Source of the DNA: Hofstenia miamia
Lineage: Eukaryota > Xenacoelomorpha > Acoela
Assembly (NCBI GenBank): GCA_004352715.1
Contig: SCFE01000019.1
Span: 2,486,945 to 2,518,326 of the forward strand
Reading direction: 5' to 3'
Length of the DNA stretch: 31,382 nucleotides
Within the stretch, counting starts at the first letter, position 1. Each line of letters starts with the position of its first letter. Of the stretch, positions 1 to 10,076 are shown piece after piece. The notes under the pieces were generated by a model. The model ran no database searches and had not been told where the DNA came from. It worked only from the letters and a program-made list of their open reading frames with translations. The translations under genes and the position numbers were made by a program.

Positions 1-284
1 ATTGACAAAACAATAGATCACATTATGAAAATCATCCCAGAAGATCAAATAAACATGTCACATCGTACCCTAAAAAAGCTACTACAACTAGCATGTAAAT
101 CTATACATTTTTCATTTAATGAAGAAATATAGCGACAAATAGATGGAATGCCAATGGGGTCACCACTTAGTCCAACATTAGCCAACTTCGCAATGGATCT
201 AATTGAGAGCAAATTCGAAAATCTTCAAAACCTTAAGCCTTTCAAAACCTTAAGCCTTTAATATACTGTAGATATGTCGATGAT
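1..284 (+). pseudogene. PLE reverse transcriptase core, broken
   Basis: Frame 1 reads from the window edge through an RT fingers/palm segment. There is an in-frame TAG at 130-132 just before the conserved QIDGMPMGSPLSP motif. The 17-bp unit TCAAAACCTTAAGCCTT is present twice in tandem (225-241 and 242-258). The second copy adds 17 nt, which moves the YVDD motif (273-284) into frame 3 and creates a TAA directly after the repeat. Two further bases appear lost just after the second aspartate, because the protein continues in the frame that opens at 274. These lesions remove polymerase function from this copy. Confidence 0.9.
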
Positions 285-1158
285 CTTTGCAGGGTTTCAT
301 TCAAAAGAAGATTCTATAAAGTTTTTGAAGCATTTGAATGAATATGTATCGGAAATCAAATTCACAATAGAATATGAAAAAGACAATAGGATAAACTTTC
401 TTGATATCACAGTAACTAAGCATATAAATGACATTTCAACCAAATGGTACCAAAAGCCAACTAGTACAGGTTTATACATACCATTCTCATCAAATTGTGA
501 TGAACGTCATAAAATCAATACCATTTCATGCTTAATCAATAGAATATTTGAATCATGCTCTAATTATAAAAATTTACCAGAAAGTTTGGATAAAATAACA
601 GAGGATCTTAAAAATAATGGCTATCCACAAAAATTAATTCGTAAGATCATTGATANATGCTCTAATTATAAAAGTTTAACAGAAAGTTTGGATAAAATAA
701 CAGAGGATCTTAAAAATGGCTATCCACAAAAATTAATTCGTAAGATCATTGATAAAGAATTTTCATCCAAGAAACAACCATTAAATGCTACAAATAACCA
801 AGAAAAAACAAATATATACTGGAAGTTACCATTCATAAGAACACGAGAAGAACAAATGAAGACAACCATAAGAACATATAACAAAGAATTACAAGTTTCG
901 AAAATTTGTCCAGTATTTTATGCAAAGAAAACCATGCAGATGTTCCTTAATAAAGATCATATACCGATTTCCCTGTCTTCTAATATCGTTTATTCATACG
1001 ACTGTGATGAATGTTCAAGTTCATACATTGGCGAGACTAGAAGACATTTAGAAAATCGGACAAAAGAACATACAAGAGGGCATCTACAATCAGAAATATA
1101 TATTCATGGATGTGCACCTAAGCTAAAAAATTTTTATCATACTAGTAAAGCATCGTGA
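274..1158 (+). pseudogene. PLE RT thumb plus GIY-YIG endonuclease, partial
   Basis: This open stretch starts just after the YVDD active site, so its ATG is not a real start. Residues about 1-85 are the region after the palm, including the conserved NFLD-like box (NRINFLDITV). The middle is the RT thumb and linker. The end holds a GIY-YIG module with CDECSSSYIGETRRHLENR and KEHTRG. The GIY half is replaced by VYSYDCDEC, as is common in PLEs. The conserved C-terminal glutamate region (HRETKIAEAICI) lies in another frame at about 1136-1190, so there is a frameshift near 1130. A segment of about 100 nt is repeated around the single N at 656 (555-655 and 657-754). Confidence 0.88.
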
Positions 1159-1297
1159 AACTAAGATAGCAGAAGCCATATGTATTAAATCAACCAAGAA
1201 AACGTTAATAAATAAACAAAGACATCAATCAAATTTAAACATTTACTAAAGATCAAAAACATTTAAAGAAAAAGTTCGGGAACATTGCTACAAATGC

Positions 1298-1331
1298 TTG
1301 AAGATGACAACAATGTTTGTCGAAACATGTC
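1298..1331 (+). ncRNA. Possible degenerate hammerhead ribozyme motif of the PLE
   Basis: Seen: TTGAAGA (1298-1304), close to the hammerhead core CUGANGA; then GACAA (1306-1310) able to pair with TTGTC (1317-1321); then GAAAC (1322-1326); then the palindrome ACATGT (1325-1330), which overlaps a GTC (1329-1331). This is the order core, stem II, GAAA, self-complementary stem III, GUC cleavage triplet. Known: many PLEs carry hammerhead motifs. Against function here: C3 is U, one base is left unpaired before stem II, and no clear stem I was found. A relic is more likely than an active ribozyme. Confidence 0.28.
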
Positions 1332-1454
1332 GCGATAAAAGCAATAAAAGTTTTCATAAAAAAAATATATATATATACTTTGATAAAGTGCATTTGAGAA
1401 AGAAATCTAAGCCGAATTTGAAAGACCTGAAATAAATTACGAATGGAAAAATAC

Positions 1455-1832
1455 CTTATAAATGAGTTCTACAATGACCAATTGTAGAATATCTCCAAAA
1501 TCAATCACCTGATCCAAACATGTTTCGAGATAATTTAAAGCTTTATCTGTATCAGCTTGAATAAGCATAATGAAAGCATTTCGCTTGCATGAGAGATTAG
1601 ATTCACCATCCAAAAAGGACGATATTAATTCGGGAGCATCAGGAATAAGAAAGTCAAATTTTTTATAAATGGTGAAAATAGCAAGAACTGCATTCCGACG
1701 AACGTATGCGTGTTTATGTTGGAGACATGTTCGAATTGCTGGCATAAGTGGCTCCAATAGCTCATTCTCACTTAGTTTACAGAGAAATCGTAGAGTTGCA
1801 CCGCGAATAAATTCATTTGGATGTTGCAAGTC
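1455..1832 (-). CDS. COPB1: Coatomer subunit beta, coding exon 2 (residues about 108-233)
   Basis: Beta-COP is a core subunit of the COPI coat that drives Golgi-to-ER and intra-Golgi vesicle traffic. This exon continues exactly in phase from the first coding exon: acceptor AG at 1834-1833, first codon GAC, and donor GT at 1454-1453 after TATAAG. The encoded 126 residues begin [11 protein letters not shown] and end VIVELIYK. They match the conserved HEAT/ARM-repeat adaptin N-terminal region, with landmarks [43 protein letters not shown] and FGDILQLV. No stop or frameshift is seen. The rest of the gene lies to the left of the window, beyond an intron that contains the Penelope-like element. Confidence 0.97.
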
Positions 1833-2176
1833 CTAAAAAGCAATGCTATTCTGATATTGCATTGAATAGATTAACGCAATGTCTATTTGCACAAAAATGT
1901 AGTTAATGAAATGAATAGAGAATTCTAAATAAACATTGTATATAAAAATTTATCTTTAAAAAGCATAACACATACAAAATAAAGTCAATTTATTCCTTTT
2001 ACATACATTGTTGCTTTTCCTTGCCTTGGACTTAACGCAAAATATTAACAATAATCTTAACACTCAGTAGTGAGTGATAATATTCGAACAAATTTGGAAT
2101 TTAAACGTGATACTATGATCAATTTAAGAGATAAATTTGAATGCACATAAAAACTAAAAGAATGATACAATCTTAC

Positions 2177-2497
2177 CTTACGGTAGGCATCACACACAAG
2201 AATAAATTCTGGTAGTAGTTTCCCATCTGCCGAAGTTTTAGGAACAATTTCGAAAAAGATCAGTAACAATTTCTTCACAGCGTGATCTTGACACGGCAGC
2301 ACGAACCGAATAATAGTCATTAAAAGTGATGGGAATTTTTCACCGTTCAGCATCAACCGCATAACTTTTTTTAAAGTGTCTGCCTTCACCTTGACATTGG
2401 AATTTTCAAGGCCTTCTTTTAAAGAAATCTCGCTTGGAGGTTCCATGTCAGAGTGCCCACCGATTAAAGTGTAACACACTTGTTCAGCAGCAGTCAT
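2177..2497 (-). CDS. COPB1: Coatomer subunit beta, first coding exon (residues 1-107)
   Basis: The exon starts with [12 protein letters not shown], the typical beta-COP N-terminus, and runs through [39 protein letters not shown] and LVCDAYRK. It ends with donor GTAAGA from 2176. The start at 2497 is chosen by homology. The open frame extends upstream to 2579, but that part is not protein-like. An acceptor-like TTTTAG ends at 2499, one base before the ATG, so the 5' end of the mRNA is joined to another exon or a spliced leader. The intron to exon 2 is 344 nt (1833-2176). The gene sits about 305 nt downstream of the HIRA stop codon, on the same strand. Confidence 0.97.
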
Positions 2498-2498
2498 T

Positions 2499-2805
2499 CT
2501 AAAATTTAATACATGACTAAATTGACTTATGATTAAATTAGTTATTGAATTAAAACTGTCATTTTTCTTAGCTATACGCATTTACTAAAAGTAAGTGCAA
2601 TAACATTACTTGATATATTAGATTACACGTATGTATTTTATCAGGAAATTTTTTAAATACTTTAAAAGCGCGAGCAATACAACTAATGATAACTTAAAAT
2701 AAAAAGTTAGAACAAGCTATGACTAACTGAAGACGTAAAATTTGAAAAACACAATTTAATAAAAGTAGAAAAATATCCTATTACTATTTAACAAAATATA
2801 CAAAT
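2499..2805 (-). promoter_or_regulatory. HIRA-COPB1 intergenic spacer
   Basis: This spacer of about 305 nt separates the HIRA stop codon from the COPB1 splice acceptor. On the minus strand an ATTAAA poly(A)-signal variant is present (2755-2760), about 45 nt after the HIRA stop. The COPB1 acceptor TTTTAG ends at 2499. No obvious CpG-rich or TATA promoter is seen. The sequence is uniformly AT-rich. The spacer may hold a separate COPB1 promoter with an untranslated exon, or be an intercistronic spacer of a polycistronic unit; the sequence does not decide. Confidence 0.4.
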
Positions 2806-5421
2806 TCATGTCACAGTTGACATTAAATCATTAAATTCGGTGAAAAGTCTTTGTAGAGAAAGATTAGTGGCAATGCAAGCAAGGGCGTCGCGTAGGAGTT
2901 CTTTTTTGCATATACCAAGTACTTCTTTTTCGGTATCAACCATTGTTTTTACAACTGGACCTAACAATTCATTACAGATTTCTCGTAATGCAGCTTCACG
3001 ACCATTTGCAACTAAACTACGTATATTAACTAAAAACCAATGCCTGTATTCTTGCGAAGAAGCCAATGTAAAGGCTGAAAATTGAAACATTTGTGACTGA
3101 GAATTAACAAACATTGACTGTTGGTTAGAGGAAGTGTTTGATGAGCCCGGTAATTTTGATGATATTTCGGATAAAGATCCGTTTAATCTAGAAAAAAGTC
3201 CGCTTTTAAAACAAGAAGTTTCGCTCTTATCAAGCAAAAGAACCCAACTTTCATAATCATAACTAAAAGTGTAGCATTTATTTGATGAAAGCGAGATAAC
3301 CGGAGCACGGTTGCGAATTTCGATATTGGCAAGAGTTACTTCTGATTCGAAAAGATTGGCAATACTAGAAGAATTTAATAAGCATTTATTTTTTGATAAA
3401 TCCCAAACATATACAGAAGCCGCACTAGTAATCACTAATATTAAAAGATTATTCACTGCAATGCGCGACGGCAATGCATCTAATAAAAAAGATGGAGCAT
3501 TTCTTAATCCGGAGTGAGAGAGTGTGAGAATAGTTTGATCTTCAAGTCCAAGAACAATAACATCCAAACTCACTTCCAAAATCAATACAGGAGCTGTTGA
3601 AATATGTTCCCATGACACTTCCCCCTGTCTCTGATATTGAATGCGATGAAACAACAGTTGTGATTGGGATATGTTATTCTCGACTGTGACCTCAAAATTT
3701 TTATCTTTATAAAACAGTTTCCTTTGAAGATTTGGTGGATTAATTCTAGGACCAATTTCAAATTTCGAAGCACCTTCAGTTGAATTTAATAGTGCTTGAT
3801 TTTCAAGAAGTGGCTCTGTTCGCTTTTTAGGTAATTTATTAGAATGACTATTTTTGAAAAATTTTTCTTTGCGTTTTCGAGGTGAACTGAGCAAATTTTG
3901 AGTTGATGAAGAGTTCTGTTTCTCATTAGGTCGCTCTTTGTCGCTTGACTTTGCAAGACTTTCAAGTTTGCAAACAGAAAATGCCGAATTATCATTTGTA
4001 TCTGTTGTAACATGATTTTTTTCTATATTTGGCTGTGACGATGGTGAAGTTGATATCGTTTTAGAATTCTCAGGTCTATTGAAAACTAAAACCGGAGGGG
4101 AATCATTAATGGAACCAACACAAATCGGAGTAATCCGCCGACGTCCAGTGGCGGTTCGTGATTCTATTTGTTTATCCGTTTTACAAGGGGAATTCATTTG
4201 TTTTTGGATAGATGCAGATAATAGTTGTGTTCTTTGTTGTTCTTGAGCAAGTTTTTGAAATTTTAAAATATCTGGATTTTCAATAATGTTATGAACTCCA
4301 ATTTGAAATGACATGTGCCCATATAATTTTTTCATTCCTTGTTCATGCTCTGCGTCAGTTAGAAATGTTCCTATTTCGTCTTCACTAAATTCCAGAAATA
4401 CGACAGTACCATCCTTAGAGCAAGCAGCGCACTCTAAACTATTTTTGCACCAAACAACATCGGTAATTGGAGCTTCGAAAATATCATGTATAACTATTAT
4501 AGGCCGCACATATATTGATGCCCAAATGCTTAGACTTCTATCATTGCTACCTGTAGCAAAAATTACAAAATTAGTGGAATCTTTTCGAAACAACTTTGGG
4601 TGAAATCTAACACACGTTACAGCTTTTCGATGCCCTACTAAATCTCTATGTGCAATAAAATTCTTACGATTGATTATTTGAGAAACCGGTCCTTCACAGT
4701 TTTTAGCGTTTGCAGAAACAATAAATTGCCCATCAGTTGACCAATCACAACGTAAAAACTGGGTTGTATTTGAGCACTCAATGAAAGGTTTAGATATGGT
4801 TGCTTCTTCTCGCCAATCACGTGTGCGCCACACTTTTAATGTTTTATCATCACTTTGTGATGCAATGTATAAACCAATTGGATCCCAAGCCACTCCTTTA
4901 ACAAACGATGTGTGGCCGGTTAATTTAGTTACAATTTCTGGAAACTTACAAGAATTCCAAATTATTACAGAATTATCAACACTACAAGAAGCTAAGTACA
5001 CATCTCCGACAGACCAAGCAACATGTAGAACACCAGCGGTATGTCCACGGAGAATGAACATGTTTTTCCAATGCTCTATATTAACGTTTTTACTTCCAAA
5101 CACAGCGTTAGAAGAAGCAGTCTTACACCAGATAATTACTAAATCGTCTTCCCCAGCAGATGCAAGGAACGTACCATCGTTACTCCATCTAACACAGTTA
5201 ACACATCTTTGGTGAGATTCTAACGAACACATTAATCTCGGACACTTTTTATCTAGTTCTAATGGCTCCGATCGAATAGGATCCATATTCCAAATACGAA
5301 GCATACCGTAAATTCCATCACCTTGACCACCAGTTGCTAATCTAGAGCCATCGGGTAAAATGTCGATAGCATATATTGGTTGAGATTGGTGTTGAACCCA
5401 GGGTGGCTTCAATATTTGCAT
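2806..5421 (-). CDS. HIRA: HIRA histone chaperone (H3.3 deposition), intronless
   Basis: HIRA deposits histone H3.3 independently of replication, with ASF1, UBN and CABIN1 partners, in the nucleus. The 871-residue frame is complete and intact. Residues 1 to about 350 form WD40 repeats, with landmarks ATGGQGDG at 29-36, CVNCVRWS at 73-80, LASCSVDNSVIIWN at 143-156, DDKTLKVWRT at 191-200 and GHRKAVT at 263-269. KQIESRTATGRRRITPICV at 417-435 is the B domain, the ASF1-binding motif. A basic stretch SPRKRKEK...PKKR at 513-534 may be a nuclear signal. From about 565 to the end is the HIRA C-terminal domain, ending with LREICNELLGPV and LQRLFTEF. Vertebrate HIRA is about 1000 aa and has many introns; this one is shorter and in one exon. 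The ATG at 5421 follows directly on an AG (GTGTATAG). Confidence 0.97.
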   Translation of the reverse strand: MQILKPPWVQHQSQPIYAIDILPDGSRLATGGQGDGIYGMLRIWNMDPIRSEPLELDKKCPRLMCSLESHQRCVNCVRWSNDGTFLASAGEDDLVIIWCKTASSNAVFGSKNVNIEHWKNMFILRGHTAGVLHVAWSVGDVYLASCSVDNSVIIWNSCKFPEIVTKLTGHTSFVKGVAWDPIGLYIASQSDDKTLKVWRTRDWREEATISKPFIECSNTTQFLRCDWSTDGQFIVSANAKNCEGPVSQIINRKNFIAHRDLVGHRKAVTCVRFHPKLFRKDSTNFVIFATGSNDRSLSIWASIYVRPIIVIHDIFEAPITDVVWCKNSLECAACSKDGTVVFLEFSEDEIGTFLTDAEHEQGMKKLYGHMSFQIGVHNIIENPDILKFQKLAQEQQRTQLLSASIQKQMNSPCKTDKQIESRTATGRRRITPICVGSINDSPPVLVFNRPENSKTISTSPSSQPNIEKNHVTTDTNDNSAFSVCKLESLAKSSDKERPNEKQNSSSTQNLLSSPRKRKEKFFKNSHSNKLPKKRTEPLLENQALLNSTEGASKFEIGPRINPPNLQRKLFYKDKNFEVTVENNISQSQLLFHRIQYQRQGEVSWEHISTAPVLILEVSLDVIVLGLEDQTILTLSHSGLRNAPSFLLDALPSRIAVNNLLILVITSAASVYVWDLSKNKCLLNSSSIANLFESEVTLANIEIRNRAPVISLSSNKCYTFSYDYESWVLLLDKSETSCFKSGLFSRLNGSLSEISSKLPGSSNTSSNQQSMFVNSQSQMFQFSAFTLASSQEYRHWFLVNIRSLVANGREAALREICNELLGPVVKTMVDTEKEVLGICKKELLRDALACIATNLSLQRLFTEFNDLMSTVT

Positions 5422-5423
5422 CT

Positions 5424-8400
5424 ATACACTAAATTATTCAGTATACCTTAATTGGAGAAACTGCTTCAATTGTATGAAGTGCGTCCATTCGAAATACATA
5501 TCATTCAAATTATAACGTGAGCTTCGACTATAACGAATGAAATGGGAGAAATCAGAACATAATACTTGTGATTGTACAGTGAATTTGAAGGTTACGAATA
5601 CATAACATTGTTGAAAAAGGCAAATAATTTTCGTAATAATTTTTCTCACAATTCTTTTTTTAATGTTTAGTACACAAACGGGAATTTTGCTCAGCATAAT
5701 CATTTTGATTACTGTTACATTGTTTTTGCATCACTTTTAAATTCAAAAAATATCTACTGTTTTATCGTTAGAAAATAGTATAGGCAAAACAAACAAGTTG
5801 ATCGATTAAGTATCAAATGGATGCGAGGAAATGCATTTGTAAATTTTTCGCCTCATTGCAAGAGAATATTCTAATCGATGGCCAGCTCATTAACTTGATA
5901 TAACCCCATTAAACTATTAATTTTGCGAAAGAACGCGTGTACTGTTGCTTCACAGCAAGAGTACAAGAGAAGATTACGACAGTGATTGAAGAACTGAGGC
6001 GACCGGTGCTGCACATGCCTTCAATGTTGGAGCGAGTGAACACAATATAATTTGCTGCATTAAATGTTTTGTTTAAAGAGTTTTGCAATAAATGTGTTAT
6101 TTAAAAAAACGGTTGGGTTCCAACACTCTAAAAATGCTGTTAACTATTACAGAAATTTTTTTTAAAGTAGCATTTAGTGTAATTCAATGAACATGAAAAA
6201 TATAGGGATTAAAAAGCTCACATCAAATTAAATTCCCGTTTGTGTTTTACATATTAAAAAAAGAATTATGAAAACAGAAGTAAAATGAAGCAATTTAGAG
6301 TAATATATACACAAAATGAACAAAGGAAGACAAGTCCATTATCACTTAAACACAAACGGACAGTCTGGACTAACTTTTGGACACTGTATAATAATAAAAC
6401 AATAATTATTAATAATAACAAAATAAATATAACAAAAAAATATTACAAAATTATACAGTCATATATAATATTACAAACCAAACTTAGCATATACTTGAAA
6501 CAATTCTATATACAGTGTCAACTAAACAGATTTTAGACTGCTAATAAAATTGAAGTAACTGCAAAATATGTCTTATAGATAAAAAATAGTCGAGTTGAAA
6601 AAATAGTTATATCATTAAGCGAAAATTTATCTGAAATCATTCAATTACATATTTGCTATTTACCAGGACCTTTTTCTCAATTTTTTTACTAAAATTATCA
6701 ATTCCAAAAAAATACTTGCTGAATAAATTTCAAACCAAATATGTATTAATTATGTGTTCAGAATGAGAATAGCTTTAAATGTTGTAAATTATTGTGCCTA
6801 TTACAAAGTATATACACTAATGATCAAATACAATCAACAATAGTTGAAATACTGCTATTTACTAAGACCTCTTCGTTAATGATTGCTTAGAACGAGGCCA
6901 TGACACTTGCCCCTCCACTTTAAGCAGGTAATGATTAGGACCCTTTTAAAAGCCAATATTATAAATTATGAATACATTTAACATTTATAAATTCATGTCA
7001 GGTGGAGTAATTAAGAAAAAGTTTTTCGAAATTTGTAATGCTTAGCGGTTTACAAAAATTGAGTTCGGTTTCGGTGATCAATACTGGTGCTTCAAAACTA
7101 TTCGTTGTAAAAAATTGCACGCAATCAACATTGTTAATTAATTACCAAAATGACGAACTTAAGAGACTTCTTCTATAAAATTAAGATAAGATTCAAATTA
7201 GCTAATTGGTAAGTATGCAATGGTGTGGTGCTATTTTTAGAAGTGGGGAGGGGGACGCTGACAGAATATAGCTCAGGCCTTTCCGCCTTTCTAACACACG
7301 CAATATAAATTCGGGCTTCGTAATTTTTGTTTCCTTCACAATTTCACAATTGAATAAAGCAAGAAAAAAACATAAGAAAATTATATTAAACAAAATATAA
7401 ATTAATTATCTGTAGTGGGAATAAGCGGAACAATATAGATAGATCCCTCATAATACAAAGGAGTGTAAGATATCCCATTTGAACTTTGATTTCATTTTCA
7501 GGATTGATTTTCCAGGGTAGATCAATGGTGAATTAGCCAAGATGCGACAGCTTCTTCTGCATCCTGTATGCTTGGAGGTGTGTTATTAACAATGATAAAC
7601 ATAAATGATCAGAGAGTTAAAATATCCATTCCATTTTGGCGATCACTGACAGTTTCGACAGAGGGTATTGGAAGAGTTTGCTATTTCATGCGAAAAGTAT
7701 TGGTGTTTTTGTGGACTGATGTTTGCTTTTTATAAATATTCGTGGAATGCTGATTTTACACAGCCATGATTCAACAAGTTATTATATTTCAAATCATGGT
7801 ATCTTCTGATCACACCAGGGCATTCATGGCGCGCCCGCCCGGTTATTTTAGAAAAGAGACAAAAATTGGCTCAATCTTCATACAACTGTGTTAACCTAAA
7901 TAATTTAAGAAAAGTATGCGTATACAAAATTTAGGCAATCCATGTTCAATTTTATACAAACATTAACATTATGACTTCATGAGCTCTTGCTACGTTGACT
8001 TTTCTATGTCATCATCCATGGTGCTCCTGAGCTCTTTTATGTTTAAATGGGTTGTTTACAAATGTACTTGTTACTGCTTCTACTCTCCAATGAAAAATAT
8101 CTATATTACAAACTCCTCAAAAACTAGGACTGGAATTTTCTAATAAGCCTAGAAGTATCAACTATTTTTTGTTATTCTTAAAAATGCATTATTAACTTTT
8201 TTGTTAATATATGCCGTTTTTTGCTTATCAAAAGCGAGCCTAGCACATTTTTGAATGACACTGGCTGATTTCTGAATGGCTCTGGCGTTGACCAGGCTGT
8301 GGCTAAGCGCCTATGTCTGATTTTGGGGGTATTTTGAGGGTATTTAATGGACAGTTCCCACAATACGTCTTGATTATGAGCATTTGAAAAACGATGGGGA

Positions 8401-8440
8401 ATATTCATCGATTAATGCCTACATTAATATTTCATGGTTG
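5424..8440. other. Gene-poor region upstream of HIRA
   Basis: About 3 kb with no ORF I can support. The part next to 5424 should contain the HIRA promoter and any 5' exon, but I see no clear TATA box or initiator. A patch at about 5935-6050 is richer in G+C and reads open over about 35 codons on the plus strand; it could be a transposase scrap, but I cannot name it. A 12-bp inverted repeat (CCGTTTGTGTTT at 6236-6247 and its complement at 6348-6359) flanks about 100 bp. An open frame at 8178-8408 on the minus strand looks accidental or repeat-derived. Confidence 0.5.
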
Positions 8441-10049
8441 AAACGGATGTGAGAGCGATAAGAGTCAAAGCAAATTTATTGCTCAATCGTATACAAAAAA
8501 TCTACAAACTAACACGTGATAAAAGAAAAATAAAATAAACAAATATTTAACTACAAATTAATATGCACAATATATAGTAATATAATCAATGTTTGTGTAG
8601 GTGCCCAATGTTGGATGTATGTTTCGAATGCATGAAGTGTATTACCGTCCCTAGTATATACTGTTTTATTAGAAGAAATTTTTTCAATTTTTTTCTAAAC
8701 TTTTTATAGCTTTTTTCTATTCGTGTTTCATAATCTAAATTACTCCACAATTTAATTGATATGTGATGAAAGCCATTATAATTTTTATCTAAACAAAAAT
8801 TTTTTGCGATCGCTCATTTAATTTAAAAAGCATTTTTTGCAATACTTATTAGGCATGTGTCGTCGGCATATTGGTCAATGTCGCTTTGTTTAACATGCTT
8901 TATTATATCATTTACAAAAATTGCAAATAAAATAGGGCCAAGTACAGTACCTTGGGGTACCCCACGGTCAGTCGTAACTTAGCTTGATTTTTTACTGTTT
9001 AATATTACACGCTGCTGTCTATTTTTTAAGAAGTTCATAATTAAATTAATTGAGTTTACATCAAAATTATAATTTATAAGCTTGTCTTGCAAGATATCGA
9101 AATTCATTGAATTGAATGCCTTACTTAAATCTAGTAATGCTACACAACTGCACTTATTATGAGATATATTAGACTTAATTTGTTGCGTGATCGATAAAAT
9201 TGCGTCCCGGGTGCTATGCCCAGCACAAAAACCAAATAGCATATTCGATAGGATGTTTTCAGATTTTAGGAATGCGTTTATTTGAACATACACGAGTTTT
9301 TCAAAGTTTGCTAAAAGGATATGTAATACAAATGGGTCTATAATTTTTTCAGTTTAGGTTGTCACCTTTTTTTATATAAAGGAATTATATCTGATTTTTT
9401 TAGCAAGTCTGGAAATTCACATTCAATAATACATTGATTAAATGCGACTAACAATTGTTCTCCAAAAATAGGAAAAAAAAGTTTAATAATAAAAAATGAG
9501 AAATTATAAGAAGCGGGTGATTTGTTGGTATCAAGTTTTTTAACACTGTTTTCTAATTCATTGATTGTAGCAAGTCTCAAGGAAAATTATTTTGATTGTT
9601 TGAGATTATCAGAATTTTGTTTTTTCTTATAAGGTGGGAAATTGAAATTTGCAAGTTCTTTGAATGTTGAATTTAAGTGATTTAGTATTTGAATTTTGTC
9701 TGTTATGGTCCTATTATTGATGTTTAATTCATTTATTTCAGATGAAAGGCCTTTAGATTTTCCAATAAATTTATGAACGTATCGCCATTTTTCTCGAGTA
9801 GAATGTAATTTATTAAAAAATTTTTGCCGAGCTTTAGATAAATTTTTTGTTCTTAATTGCTTAATTACTTCCTTTGATTTTTCGCAATTGGTCCAATTAG
9901 TCTTTGTCGGCGCGGATTTTGCAAGATCAAATAATTTTCGCTTAATTGATACTAGTTCACGGACTTGATTATCGTTGGTGTTTGAAAAAGGAAATTTAAT
10001 TGCTTTAATCTAACCCGTCGCTTCTTAATTGGTGCAACACTGTTTAATG
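8440..10049 (-). mobile_element. CR1/L2-like non-LTR retrotransposon, 3' half (RT part)
   Basis: On the minus strand this contig carries, 5' to 3', the linker after the endonuclease (about 10014-9600), the RT N-terminal part (IIPLYKKR near 9370), the RT palm, a C-terminal tail and a short 3' UTR. Palm landmarks: FGFCAGHSTRDAIL near 9230, motif A LLDLSKAFN near 9125, RGVPQGTVLGPILF near 8965-8935, and YADDT near 8868-8882. The ORF2 C-terminus (IKLWSNLDYETR...YKKFRKKLKK) follows after only about 35 codons at 8770-8650, so an internal piece is deleted. Stops are present, for example TAA just before the VPQG block. This copy is inactive. Confidence 0.88.
8979..9293 (-). pseudogene. Non-LTR reverse transcriptase, palm fragment
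   Basis: A 104-residue open part of the RT of the CR1/L2-like element. It contains GHSTRDAI, the motif A LLDLSKAFN (first catalytic Asp) and the NFLKNRQQRV box. The reading frame continues past a stop at its end into RGVPQG and YADDT, so the natural protein was longer. It belongs with the RT N-terminal piece at 9362-9580, which ends IIPLYKKR. Confidence 0.88.
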
Positions 10050-10050
10050 N

Positions 10051-10076
10051 TGCGGCTTATACACGGGTAAATACGG
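10051..10076 (+). repeat. Right terminal inverted repeat of a TA-flanked element
   Basis: The 26 nt ending in TAAATACGG are the exact reverse complement of 11711-11736. They are followed by TA (10077-10078), matching the TA at 11709-11710. They are the right end of the inserted element whose left end is at 11711. Confidence 0.85.

Larger units (their letters stand above)
1..1370 (+). mobile_element. Penelope-like retroelement, 3' part, decayed
   Basis: The plus strand encodes the palm of a Penelope-like reverse transcriptase followed by a GIY-YIG endonuclease, the combination that defines endonuclease-bearing PLEs. Seen: the GMPMGSPLSPTLAN block at about 148-190, a YVDD active-site motif at 273-284, and a zinc-knuckle-like CDEC with SYIGE at about 1003-1035. 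The element is truncated by the window edge on the left. After the coding part come a short non-coding tail with a hammerhead-like motif and a TA-rich end near 1364-1378. It lies in the COPB1 intron beyond position 1455, opposite to that gene. Several lesions (stop at 130-132, 17-bp duplication, frameshift near 1130) show this copy is dead. Confidence 0.93.

Noticed and set aside
2498-2581. N-terminal extension of COPB1 starting at 2579
   Set aside because: The extra residues are not protein-like, beta-COP normally starts MTAAE, and an acceptor AG sits one base before that ATG.
2840-5215. Plus-strand ORFs at 2840-3085, 3311-3517, 4313-4603 and 4781-5215
   Set aside because: They are antisense shadows of the HIRA coding sequence.
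5935-6050. GC-richer open stretch, perhaps a transposase exon
   Set aside because: Too short, no catalytic motif, no clear splice sites.
6236-6359. 12-bp inverted repeat as a mobile element
   Set aside because: Short arms, no target duplication, and no second copy seen in the window.
8178-8408. 76-aa minus-strand ORF
   Set aside because: No recognisable domain, no splice or regulatory support; probably repeat-derived or chance.
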